From a virus, in IMG/VR virus record IMGVR_UViG_3300028666_000053, positions 1-42,889 of that record: a stretch of 42,889 nt of DNA. The stretch is one strand, 5' to 3'. Below, piece by piece: positions 34,486 to 42,145 of this stretch (within the stretch, counting starts at the first letter, position 1; each line of letters begins with the position of its first letter). The notes under the pieces are model-generated. The model saw nothing but the letters and a program-made list of their open reading frames with translations. It did not search any database and was not told the DNA's origin. The position numbers were made by a program, and so were the translations under genes.

Positions 34486-35345
34486 GCAGATAGTCTACCG
34501 TGCTGTATCAAAAGAGCATCAGTCCAATTGGCATCGATCCAGTCTTGATATTTCGTACCTGCTGCATCTCCGATCATAATTTTTGAAGTCACAGAGGGGG
34601 GTAGCGGAGCGGGAGGGACAGATAAAATTTGAGGGTAAGGAGCAGGCTGTTGTTCTACTTGTGTAAATTGCGGAGAATAAGCAGAAGGCTTACTTTGTGG
34701 GGAATCAGTATTAACCACTTCGGCATTTAATACTGAAACCGGTGTTTGTTTAACATAATCCGGCAAAGGCTCTTGTCCAAATCCTAATTTCTCAGTATCC
34801 GGTGATAAAATGATAGGAGCGCCGTACCCGGTAAATGAAACTATGGGACAATTTAAGTAAATACCAGAGTGTATTTGTTGACCGTTCGAAGCCACGTTCA
34901 CAAAACCTTGCGCATAATTTCCCAGGCTAAACATTTCCGGGGTCACATTTTCTTTTTTTCCATTTTTGTCGCATAAAATTAACGGAAAACCGTGTTTCAA
35001 TTTTAAGATCCAAGAATTTTGAAAACCGGCACAATCACAAGGCCTTTTATTATTATTATTCGGAATAGTGCTATCCCCGTCAACAATTTTCCAATGAAAA
35101 TTTGGGTTATCTATCTGCCCATTTGGAAAAAAGGATTTAGCCAAACCATAAATTTTTCCACCCCAAGCAGTTTCGCGCCAATGACTTTCTCCGCATTTCG
35201 GAATAGCTAAAGCTACAAAATATTCATTTCGCGGGTCTCCTTTTTTTGTTACTAAAAGATTTCCAGCCATGTCTGTAGTATTTGGTTCACTAACAGAACC
35301 TTGCACTAATCTTCCCACAGGTGTGATAAAAGAATTTTCTTTCAT
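34482..35345 (-). CDS. ssDNA-binding protein (DUF2815/Enc34-like)
   Basis: The 287-aa product begins ITPVGRLVQGSVSEPN with EYFVALAIPK, WHWKIVDGD-like NFHWKIVDGDS and GYGAPIILSPDTEKLGFG, fitting the Enc34/DUF2815 OB-fold SSB pattern. A Pro/Gln-rich C-terminal linker ends in a short acidic-to-aromatic tail. It probably coats ssDNA for the polymerase encoded directly downstream. A clear RBS (GGATTATTTT) precedes the start. Confidence 0.8.
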   Translation of the reverse strand: MKENSFITPVGRLVQGSVSEPNTTDMAGNLLVTKKGDPRNEYFVALAIPKCGESHWRETAWGGKIYGLAKSFFPNGQIDNPNFHWKIVDGDSTIPNNNNKRPCDCAGFQNSWILKLKHGFPLILCDKNGKKENVTPEMFSLGNYAQGFVNVASNGQQIHSGIYLNCPIVSFTGYGAPIILSPDTEKLGFGQEPLPDYVKQTPVSVLNAEVVNTDSPQSKPSAYSPQFTQVEQQPAPYPQILSVPPAPLPPSVTSKIMIGDAAGTKYQDWIDANWTDALLIQHGRLSA

Positions 35346-35355
35346 AAAATAATCC

Positions 35356-36495
35356 TCATGATTGATTGAAAAGTTGTTGTAAAAAGTTGTCTTTGACTTC
35401 AGTTAATTTTAAAGAGCTTTGTGTGCGTGTTGAAAATTTGTCAACAGTCTTGTCAGGAATACCTAGGTTTTTTGCTTGCGCTGGCGTTATTAACTCTGGA
35501 GATTTTAACAGGTCGACATTAAATTGTCTACCTAAATTTAGCACTTCTTCAATACCATAAGCCCATTTTCGATTACTTAATTTTGATTTTAAAGTGTAAT
35601 TTTCTACAGCGATTCCGCGCTTTAAATTATTAACGGCTATCTCTTCTAACGCCATTCTTCGAGCTTCAAGTATCTTTTGTATTTTTTTTAAATTTTGCAA
35701 TTCTCTTCCCACAGAATCATTGTGCATTATTTTGTTGGGGTCGTGTTTAGCTATATCTGAAATAAAAGCGGCTGAATTTTTTAAAGTTAAACATGAAGTT
35801 TTAGCTTTACAGAAGTTACAGTGGGGGCCTGCTGAAGTCTTAGGGTTTTCGGACACCGCTAATTTTTCTATCTTTTTAAGATATGGAAAATACTTATCTT
35901 TTAATTGTTCAAAAGTCACCCCCCATCTATCTATGCCTATTTTTGAATTATAGTCACGTGGTTGGATAATAGACAGTATGATACGTGTAGTGGGCTTAAA
36001 ATTTATAAAATTTTCAGTATGTATAATTCCTGCGGCGTATTCTAATAATTGATAGTTTTCAAATGCAGAAATTGGATAATGCCCATACTTTAAGTCCCAC
36101 ACAAAAAGAGTATCTTGTATTGGTGAATAAACATAACAATCCGGCGTACCTTCACATTGTGCATGAATATTATGTATCTGTAGTTTTTTTTCAATGTTTA
36201 GAAGGTGCGGGCTTAAATTCTCTTGTTTAAGGGTTTTTATAACGTCATTAATATATAAGGATAAGTCAGTTAATAATCTAAAATTCTTATTGCACATTTT
36301 CAATAATTTATTTAAGTCTTTAGCATATTTATAAGAAGTATTTAAATTTTTTAAAATTTCAGCGGCGATTCTGTGGGCTTCTATACCTTCTTCTGCAGCT
36401 GTAGAATATGATGCCACAGAGTTCTGGCTTTCTAATTGAAAAGAGCCTGGGCACGCAATACGCCTAGAAACAGAAGAAGGTGATAAAATAGTCAT
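35356..36495 (-). CDS. DUF2800 Cas4/RecB-like nuclease
   Basis: The 379-aa product shows a PD-(D/E)XK core: EGTPDCYV (about residues 115-122) and FVWDLKYGHY (Asp 134, Lys 136). Cys 15 (RRIACPG) plus Cys 226, 229 and 235 (HCNFCKAKTSC) give the four-Cys iron-sulfur arrangement of Cas4/AddB-type nucleases. Phage DUF2800 proteins lie beside SSB and polymerase genes, as here, and are thought to serve recombination or end processing. Confidence 0.88.
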   Translation of the reverse strand: MTILSPSSVSRRIACPGSFQLESQNSVASYSTAAEEGIEAHRIAAEILKNLNTSYKYAKDLNKLLKMCNKNFRLLTDLSLYINDVIKTLKQENLSPHLLNIEKKLQIHNIHAQCEGTPDCYVYSPIQDTLFVWDLKYGHYPISAFENYQLLEYAAGIIHTENFINFKPTTRIILSIIQPRDYNSKIGIDRWGVTFEQLKDKYFPYLKKIEKLAVSENPKTSAGPHCNFCKAKTSCLTLKNSAAFISDIAKHDPNKIMHNDSVGRELQNLKKIQKILEARRMALEEIAVNNLKRGIAVENYTLKSKLSNRKWAYGIEEVLNLGRQFNVDLLKSPELITPAQAKNLGIPDKTVDKFSTRTQSSLKLTEVKDNFLQQLFNQS

Positions 36496-36496
36496 A

Positions 36497-37111
36497 TTAA
36501 ATATAACAAATTGAATTTAATTGATCTAATAAAATGGGGATAGCCTCTGGAGATTTACTTATCTCATATAAATTATTAAATCCAAATGGGACTATGACTT
36601 CTAAGATCTGTTCCATCGTTAAAGTTTTAGAGACTTTAATACGATCATTGATAATCTTCATAAAATCGTTAAAATTATTAGCCGTGTTTGGGACATTAGC
36701 TGAAATATTTTGTAATACCGGTGGTGGCGGAGGTATAATACTCTGCGGAGGTTCTACAAAATCTTGAATGATTTTAGAAGAAGTATCTTTTTGAGAAGCT
36801 AAACGCCAAGTCCCGTTTTTATTTTTAGTTTTTAATTTAGCGTGTATCTTTGAATCCCACGTCACACCCGCGGAATCTACTTGATTTAAGTCTATAAAAT
36901 CTAGATTTTTTAGGGGTTTATTCTCTTCAGATAAATCATCTTGTTCAGAAATTTCTGTTGCCGCGATATCCGAAAGTAGAACGGTACTATACCCAGCTGT
37001 CTCATATTTATTACATAACTCTCTAAAAGATTGATACAAAAAAGAGACATCTTTTTCTGTTGAACAAAGTGCACTTAGTGTAATATCTCTTTCATCGATT
37101 GTTACTTTCAT
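36497..37111 (-). CDS. conserved phage replication-locus protein
   Basis: The 204-aa product contains VDSAGVTWDSKIHAKLKTKN then GTWRLA, a motif (LD..G..WD..IH......dGtWr) widespread in phage replication-locus proteins, followed by a proline-rich linker (IIPPPPPV) and a helical C-terminal domain. AGGAG precedes the ATG. It heads the nuclease-SSB-polymerase block. The biochemical role is unknown. Confidence 0.72.
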   Translation of the reverse strand: MKVTIDERDITLSALCSTEKDVSFLYQSFRELCNKYETAGYSTVLLSDIAATEISEQDDLSEENKPLKNLDFIDLNQVDSAGVTWDSKIHAKLKTKNKNGTWRLASQKDTSSKIIQDFVEPPQSIIPPPPPVLQNISANVPNTANNFNDFMKIINDRIKVSKTLTMEQILEVIVPFGFNNLYEISKSPEAIPILLDQLNSICYI

Positions 37112-37137
37112 TTTTATCTCCTGTTTATTTTCATAAA

Positions 37138-37248
37138 TTAAAATCTGGTGCCATTTTCACCACCAGTGCCATTATCAAAGCCAGAGCCAGGGCCAAAGCC
37201 ATCGCCATAGCCATAGTCAGAGACAGAGCCGCAGTTGCTATCGTTCAT
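37138..37248 (-). CDS. GSY low-complexity protein, copy 1 (36 aa, diverged)
   Basis: The 36-aa product opens MNDSNCGSVSDYGYGDGF, sharing MNDSNC and the leader DNA with the three genes upstream, then diverges to GTGGENGTRF. It looks like the shortest or decayed member of the four-gene array. Coding status rests on the shared start region. Confidence 0.55.
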   Translation of the reverse strand: MNDSNCGSVSDYGYGDGFGPGSGFDNGTGGENGTRF

Positions 37249-37290
37249 TTTTCTCTCGAAGATGTTTGTAAGTACTTAATTTTAAATTAA
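37233..37290 (-). repeat. conserved leader repeat of the GSY array
   Basis: A block of about 58 bp containing the start codon region, CTTCGAGAGAAAAATGAACG, AAGTACTT and the 15-bp palindrome TTAATTTTAAATTAA is repeated almost exactly at about 37460-37517 and 37801-37858. It joins each gene to the next and may carry transcription or translation signals. Confidence 0.75.
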
Positions 37291-37475
37291 TAGCCAGAAC
37301 CGGAATCAGAGCCATAGCCAGAGCCATAGCCACAGCCAGAGCCATAGCCATCGTCATAGCCATCGTCATAGCCAGAGCCATAGCCATAGCCAGAGCCATA
37401 GCCAGAGCCATAGCCAGAGCCATAGCCAGAACCAGAGACAGAGCCATAATCATAACGGCAGTTGCTATCGTTCAT
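37287..37475 (-). CDS. GSY low-complexity protein, copy 2 (62 aa)
   Basis: The 62-aa product is MNDSNCRYDYGS followed by alternating GS and GY dipeptides and a few GYDD units, ending GSDSGSGY. The DNA is a hexanucleotide repeat, so length can change without breaking the frame. Leader, start and 3' end are nearly identical to copy 3. No fold or family is known; the composition resembles phase-separating [G/S]Y[G/S] domains. Confidence 0.6.
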   Translation of the reverse strand: MNDSNCRYDYGSVSGSGYGSGYGSGYGSGYGYGSGYDDGYDDGYGSGCGYGSGYGSDSGSGY

Positions 37476-37513
37476 TTTTCTCTCGAAGATGTTTGTAAGT
37501 ACTTAATTTTAAA

Positions 37514-37816
<303 letters not shown>

Positions 37817-37854
37817 TTTTCTCTCGAAGATGTTTGTAAGTACTTAATCTTAAA

Positions 37855-38103
<249 letters not shown>

Positions 38104-38198
38104 TTTGTTCTCGAAAGGGTAAGCTAAAAGCTGAGACTAATAATAAACAGAGCTTGAAGCAAAACTAGAATCAGCGCTAGCATCAGAACTGTAGACAT
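38104..38198 (-). other. decayed spacer, possible array remnant
   Basis: One - strand frame reads VYSSDASADSSFASSSVYY and stops, without a start codon, resembling a degraded Ser/Tyr array member. Another - strand frame at 38124-38198 would give a 24-residue hydrophobic peptide whose ATG abuts the previous stop. Neither can be called a gene with confidence. Confidence 0.3.
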
Positions 38199-38492
38199 TT
38201 ATGATATCTTCCAGGGATTAACATTTAAAATACTTTCTTTTGCAAAATCTGTAACGGGTATTATTTCTATCACATTGAATAAAGTTATTTCATGTACCGG
38301 AATAGCAAATTTGCAGTTTTCCGGGTCTTTAGTCCCTTCCATAGCTAATTGAGATAAAGAACACGCACCGCTCCAAAACCAAATTCTAGTTGCATCTAAT
38401 AGTATGACCTCGTCTTTATCCTTAGCTTTCAGATACCCTGTGAAAACGCCTGCTGAGTAGGTACGTATCAGTACATAAGTTAATTCGTTCAT
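38199..38492 (-). CDS. hypothetical accessory protein (97 aa)
   Basis: The 97-aa product (LIRTYSAGVFTGYLKAKDKDEVILLDATRIWFWSGACSLSQLAMEGT) matches a widespread small phage protein pattern with R[IL]W[FYS]W.GA.SLSQLA. GAGGCG precedes the start. It is transcribed from the promoter beside operator site 3. The role is unknown. Confidence 0.75.
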   Translation of the reverse strand: MNELTYVLIRTYSAGVFTGYLKAKDKDEVILLDATRIWFWSGACSLSQLAMEGTKDPENCKFAIPVHEITLFNVIEIIPVTDFAKESILNVNPWKIS

Positions 38493-38578
38493 TTTCGCCT
38501 CGTTGTTTGTTGAAAGAAATAGTATTTAAAAGTATATTGACGAACATGTCAACAACTATTTTAAGAGATTATCAAATA
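38488..38578. repeat. 91-bp direct repeat, copy A (promoter/operator)
   Basis: Matches 39670-39760 with five differences over 91 bp. It carries operator site 3, divergent promoters and the first 11 codons of the helicase gene (MSTTILRDYQI), after which homology stops. This is a duplicated control region, not a gene. Confidence 0.85.
38510..38552. promoter_or_regulatory. divergent promoters with operator site 3
   Basis: Operator TTGACGAACATGTCAA at 38537-38552. On the - strand TTGACA (38552-38547), 18-nt spacer and TAAATA (38528-38523) drive the gene at 38492. On the + strand TTGAAA (38510-38515), 17-nt spacer and TATATT (38533-38538) point into the truncated helicase start. Confidence 0.65.
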
Positions 38579-38610
38579 CATGCAGCTCTATACCTATGTT
38601 TTTTAAATCT

Positions 38611-39306
38611 TCAATTGCTTGTTTCATTTTTAAGTTCCTCTAAATTAAGTTCTTTAATAACATCAATTCCTGAAATTTCTAAAAATACCTTAGGACAAAA
38701 ATTTGGAAGATTTAAGACCAATTGTCTATCATCATCTGATGTGTTATTCCAAGATTTACGCCAAGCTTCTTTATACCCATTTATCTTTAAATAACCCCCT
38801 GAAACAAAAAAATTAGGATTATTTATTTTTTCTTGATCTGTCATATTTTTTTTAGAGATCCATTCAGTTAATTTAAAAAATATAAAATTAGGTTTAATAC
38901 ATTCGCTCCATATTTTAGATGAGCACAATTTATTAAATACTAAAATTTCATCTGGGGTTGTTGTGTTAAAAAATCCACTGTTCCAGTTCCCACTGTTCCA
39001 GTTCCCACTGTTCCAGTTCCCACTGTTCCTGTTCCCACTGTTCCAGTTCCCACTGTTCCTGTTCCCACTGTTCAAGTCCCCGCTATTCCTGTTCCCACTG
39101 TTCAAGTCCCCGCTGTTCCAGTCCCCACTGTTCCAGTCCCCACTGTTCCAGTCCCCACTGTTCCAGTCCCCGCTGTTCCTGTTCCCACTGTTCCAGTTCC
39201 CACTGTTCCTGTACCCACTAGCTATTATTGTAGCTTCATAGATATTAATTTTCTCCTCGTCTTGTTGGCATTTTTCAGATAACCATGGAATTATTTTTTG
39301 ATTCAT
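38611..39306 (-). CDS. NSGNW pentapeptide-like repeat phage protein
   Basis: The 231-aa product has an N-terminal helix, then about 18 tandem NSG[NDF][WRL]-type repeats (residues about 34-112) that may form a right-handed beta structure, and a C-terminal domain ending PNFFVSGGYLKINGYKEAWR, LVLNLPNFCPKVFLEISGIDV that is a common phage pattern. The 15-bp DNA repeats allow in-frame length change. It lies between the 91-bp direct repeats. Confidence 0.75.
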   Translation of the reverse strand: MNQKIIPWLSEKCQQDEEKINIYEATIIASGYRNSGNWNSGNRNSGDWNSGDWNSGDWNSGDWNSGDLNSGNRNSGDLNSGNRNSGNWNSGNRNSGNWNSGNWNSGNWNSGFFNTTTPDEILVFNKLCSSKIWSECIKPNFIFFKLTEWISKKNMTDQEKINNPNFFVSGGYLKINGYKEAWRKSWNNTSDDDRQLVLNLPNFCPKVFLEISGIDVIKELNLEELKNETSN

Positions 39307-39674
39307 TCCATTTCCCCCAAATAATTCCAGGCACGGATTAAATGCAATTTACATTTATGACTAGGAATTTCATGACGGGAAGAAAATAATTTTTTATCAC
39401 AAGTGTTATCACTACAGGCTATAAAAAATCTACCTACATTTGTTTGGTTACATTCGGCTATGCTATCACAGCATGAACAATTAGCTATTGATATCTCCTC
39501 CACTTCCCATTTTTCAAAAAACATACTTGCTAATTCCGCCGGTTTATTAAATAACCAATCTCCAACTGATTTAAAATCAACTGGATCAAATCCATAGCTC
39601 AGACTTGGTGTGGGCCTGGGTCTAATTAAAGCCCCGATCTCTTTAGCTATTTTTGCGGCTTCATAAATATTCAT
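39303..39674 (-). CDS. Lar-like zinc-finger protein
   Basis: The 123-aa product has CSCCDSIAEC, FIACSDNTC and the C-terminal HKCKLHLIRAWNYLG, an arrangement like Lar-type restriction-alleviation and related phage zinc proteins ([C-x2-C]...C-x4-C...[AI]..WN). If so it could modulate host restriction; function is not shown. It shares NIYEA near the N-terminus with the next gene. Confidence 0.55.
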   Translation of the reverse strand: MNIYEAAKIAKEIGALIRPRPTPSLSYGFDPVDFKSVGDWLFNKPAELASMFFEKWEVEEISIANCSCCDSIAECNQTNVGRFFIACSDNTCDKKLFSSRHEIPSHKCKLHLIRAWNYLGEME

Positions 39675-39760
39675 TTTCGTCTCGTTAGTTGTTGACAGAA
39701 ATAGTATTTAAAAGTATATTGACGAACATGTCAACAACTATTTTAAGAGATTACCAAATA
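39670..39760. repeat. 91-bp direct repeat, copy B (promoter/operator)
   Basis: The intact counterpart of 38488-38578. It holds operator site 4, both divergent promoters, the start of the Lar-like gene and the first codons of the helicase. Confidence 0.85.
39692..39734. promoter_or_regulatory. divergent early promoters with operator site 4
   Basis: + strand: TTGACA (39692-39697), 17-nt spacer, TATATT (39715-39720), an excellent promoter. Operator TTGACGAACATGTCAA at 39719-39734 covers the -10 edge, the start point and the helicase ATG. - strand: TTGACA within the operator (39734-39729), 18-nt spacer, TAAATA (39710-39705). Confidence 0.78.
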
Positions 39761-41350
39761 AATCTCATCAATCAGATATACGCGGCCTGGGACACACAAC
39801 AAAATGTTTGTGTTCAATTAGCAACGGGCGCAGGTAAAACCGTGTTATTTAGTAAAATACTAGAAGTGCATGACGGGCATGCCATTGTTGTTGTGCATAG
39901 ATGCGAGATTCTAGAACAAATATCTATCACTTTAGCAAAATTAAATATTAAGCACGACATCATTGCTTCAGATAAAACTATACGCCGACTTATTTCTGCG
40001 CATTTATCTTCATTTAACGAATCGTTTTATCAAGCTCAAAGTAGTATTATAGTAGCAAGTGTAGACACTTTACGTAATAAAGTCGATTCAAGATTTAATT
40101 TAGTAACTCTCTTAATACAAGACGAGGGGCATCATGCTCTTAAAAAAAATAAGTGGGGGCAAATAGCGGAACTGTTCGAAAAAGCAAAAGGCCTTTACCC
40201 TACGGCTACGCCTTGTCGTGCAGACGGAAAAGGCTTAGGCCGTCATGCGGACGGTATGATAGATTGTCTAATTGTCGGACCTGGCGTTCGTCAATTGATC
40301 AACGCCGGCTATTTGTGTGACTATATCATATATGCGCCCGCGGGCGATTTAGATTTAAGTCAAGTCCCGGTTGTCGCCGGCGGTGATTACAGTCAAAAAA
40401 AATTACAACAAGCGGTTAAAAAGTCACATATTGTGGGCGACATCGTTAGTCATTACGTGAAGCACGCTAGCGGTAAGTTAGGATTAACGTTCGCCACAGG
40501 TATAGAAAATGCTACAGATATAGCTAAAGCGTATAGAGAAGCGGGAGTCCCGGCAGAAGTAATTAGTGGAAAAACTCCGGACGCGATTCGAATAGATTTA
40601 TTAAAGCGCTTTAAAAATAGAGAAATCCTACAATTAGTGAGTGTGGATATTTTTGGAGAAGGCGTAGATATACCTGGAATTGAGGTTATTTCGTTCGGTA
40701 GGCCCACAGAAAGTTATGCAGTTTATATGCAACAATTCGGTCGTGCGTTGAGGCCAATGCCTGGAAAAACCCATGCGATAATTATCGATCATGCAGGTAA
40801 TGTCATGCGACATAAATTACCCGATACTTTTAGGCATTGGACTTTAAATCGCAGAAATAAAAAAGAAAATAAAAAAGAAGAGAATTTTATAAAAATTTGC
40901 GGGAACGAGTCTTGTTGTGCGGTGTATTCTAAATTATTAAAAAAATGCCCATACTGTGGATTTTTCACTGAACCGATTTCACGTGAAAGTCCCGAGCATG
41001 TAGATGGGGATCTTATTGAATTATCACAAGAAATCTTAGAAAAATTACGTGGGGAAGTACGACGTATAGATAATGCTTGCATTGTGCCGGGTCATTTAGA
41101 TATGATCGCTAAGCTGTCTTTACTTAAAAAGCACAAGGAGAGGCAGCTGGCGCAAAAACAATTGCGTGAAGAGATCGCAAAATGGGCTGGATTTGAGAAA
41201 CATAGAAATAAAGAGGACTCAGAAATATATAAATTATTTTATTTAAAATTTGGAATTGATATATTATCAGCGCAGGCTTTAGGCAGAACAAGAGCTTTGG
41301 AATTATCAGAATTAATTAAAACTGATTTGGGGGGCATAGGATGTTCTTAG
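39728..41350 (+). CDS. SF2 DEAD/DEAH-like helicase
   Basis: The 540-aa product has Walker A LATGAGKT (about residues 31-38), DEGH in place of DEAH (132-135), a TATPCRADGKG motif III, VDIFGEGVDIPGIEV, and motif VI YMQQFGRALRP; a C-terminal four-Cys zinc knuckle follows (CGNESCC and CPYCG). This is the phage SF2 helicase seen beside VRR-NUC and primase genes. The start is ATG 39728, not upstream, because the promoter's +1 falls at 39727-39728; no RBS precedes it, so the mRNA may be leaderless. Confidence 0.9.
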   Translation: MSTTILRDYQINLINQIYAAWDTQQNVCVQLATGAGKTVLFSKILEVHDGHAIVVVHRCEILEQISITLAKLNIKHDIIASDKTIRRLISAHLSSFNESFYQAQSSIIVASVDTLRNKVDSRFNLVTLLIQDEGHHALKKNKWGQIAELFEKAKGLYPTATPCRADGKGLGRHADGMIDCLIVGPGVRQLINAGYLCDYIIYAPAGDLDLSQVPVVAGGDYSQKKLQQAVKKSHIVGDIVSHYVKHASGKLGLTFATGIENATDIAKAYREAGVPAEVISGKTPDAIRIDLLKRFKNREILQLVSVDIFGEGVDIPGIEVISFGRPTESYAVYMQQFGRALRPMPGKTHAIIIDHAGNVMRHKLPDTFRHWTLNRRNKKENKKEENFIKICGNESCCAVYSKLLKKCPYCGFFTEPISRESPEHVDGDLIELSQEILEKLRGEVRRIDNACIVPGHLDMIAKLSLLKKHKERQLAQKQLREEIAKWAGFEKHRNKEDSEIYKLFYLKFGIDILSAQALGRTRALELSELIKTDLGGIGCS

Positions 41351-41823
41351 AAGAATGGTTCAAAAAATATAATATACCACAAGAGGCGATTCATGAATTT
41401 AAAGTTATGACGTTTAGAGTAGAAGGGGTTTTAAAAAGTCCGGAGGGCGATTTAACAGAATCTTATATACAAAAAATGATAAGGCTAGAAGCGTGTGCTG
41501 TAGGAGGGAGGTTGTGGCGGAATAATGTTGGCGCGGTACATACTTCAGATAATAGATTTATTAGATTTGGCTTAGCGAATGAATCTAAAAAAGAAAATCT
41601 AATTTTAAAGTCTTCAGATCTAGTCGGCATAAAGCCTGTTAAAGTCACGCAAGAAATGGTCGGTCGTACTTTCGGACAATTCTGGTGTAAAGAAGTAAAA
41701 ACAAAAGGATGGCGATATTCTGAGGGTGATGCCCGAAGTCGCGCACAATTAGCGTGGATAAATTTAATAAATACTTTAGGAGGCGACGCTTGTTTCGCTT
41801 CAGGAGCTGAGTCAAAGCTATGA
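41341..41823 (+). CDS. VRR-NUC nuclease
   Basis: The 160-aa product matches the VRR-NUC fold of PD-(D/E)XK nucleases: GGRLWRNNVGA (about residues 55-65), the conserved FGLANES, SSDLVGI (Asp 93) and FWCKEVKTKGWR (Glu 118, Lys 120), then ARSRAQLAWINLI. Phage members act on branched or flap DNA. It overlaps the helicase stop upstream and the TetR-like gene downstream. Confidence 0.88.
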   Translation: MFLEEWFKKYNIPQEAIHEFKVMTFRVEGVLKSPEGDLTESYIQKMIRLEACAVGGRLWRNNVGAVHTSDNRFIRFGLANESKKENLILKSSDLVGIKPVKVTQEMVGRTFGQFWCKEVKTKGWRYSEGDARSRAQLAWINLINTLGGDACFASGAESKL

Positions 41824-42119
41824 GAAAAAACCCAGGTGATCGACGTAGAGAAATTCTGAATTGCGGTATAAAGATTGCTAAAAAATGTGGGTATAAAAAG
41901 ATAACGATGCAAAAAGTTTCTAAAAAATTAGGAATATCCCCGCCGCTTATGCACCACTATTTTAATAATGTGGAAGAACTAAAAAATGAGATTATTAAAG
42001 AAGCTCTAGAAAATGGTATTGTAGAAATTATAGCCCAATTGATGGTATTTAAAGACGCTCGGGTTAATAATATTTCTGATACTACTAAAAAACAGGCCAT
42101 AGACTTTATTTCATCTTAG
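41820..42119 (+). CDS. TetR-type HTH protein, short form
   Basis: The 99-aa product carries a complete TetR_N HTH (GIKIAKKCGYKKITMQKVSKK, LGISPPLMHHYFNNVEELKN) but only about 45 further residues, far short of a normal TetR ligand domain. It overlaps the VRR-NUC stop by ATGA. It is a candidate for the repressor that binds the shared TTGAC-N6-GTCAA operators, one of which controls its own operon. Target and effector are unknown. Confidence 0.75.
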   Translation: MRKNPGDRRREILNCGIKIAKKCGYKKITMQKVSKKLGISPPLMHHYFNNVEELKNEIIKEALENGIVEIIAQLMVFKDARVNNISDTTKKQAIDFISS

Positions 42120-42145
42120 ACTAAAATTTACGCAAGGATGTTGCC

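Noticed and set aside
38124-38198. 24-residue hydrophobic peptide on the - strand
   Set aside because: No RBS and a competing frame looks like a decayed array member; too short to support.
38507-38794. A second helicase-like gene on the + strand
   Set aside because: Only the first 11 codons match the helicase; the rest is antisense to the NSGNW-repeat gene. It is a duplicated control region.
38963-39241. + strand frame of repeated FPLFQ residues
   Set aside because: Antisense reading of the 15-bp NSGNW repeats.
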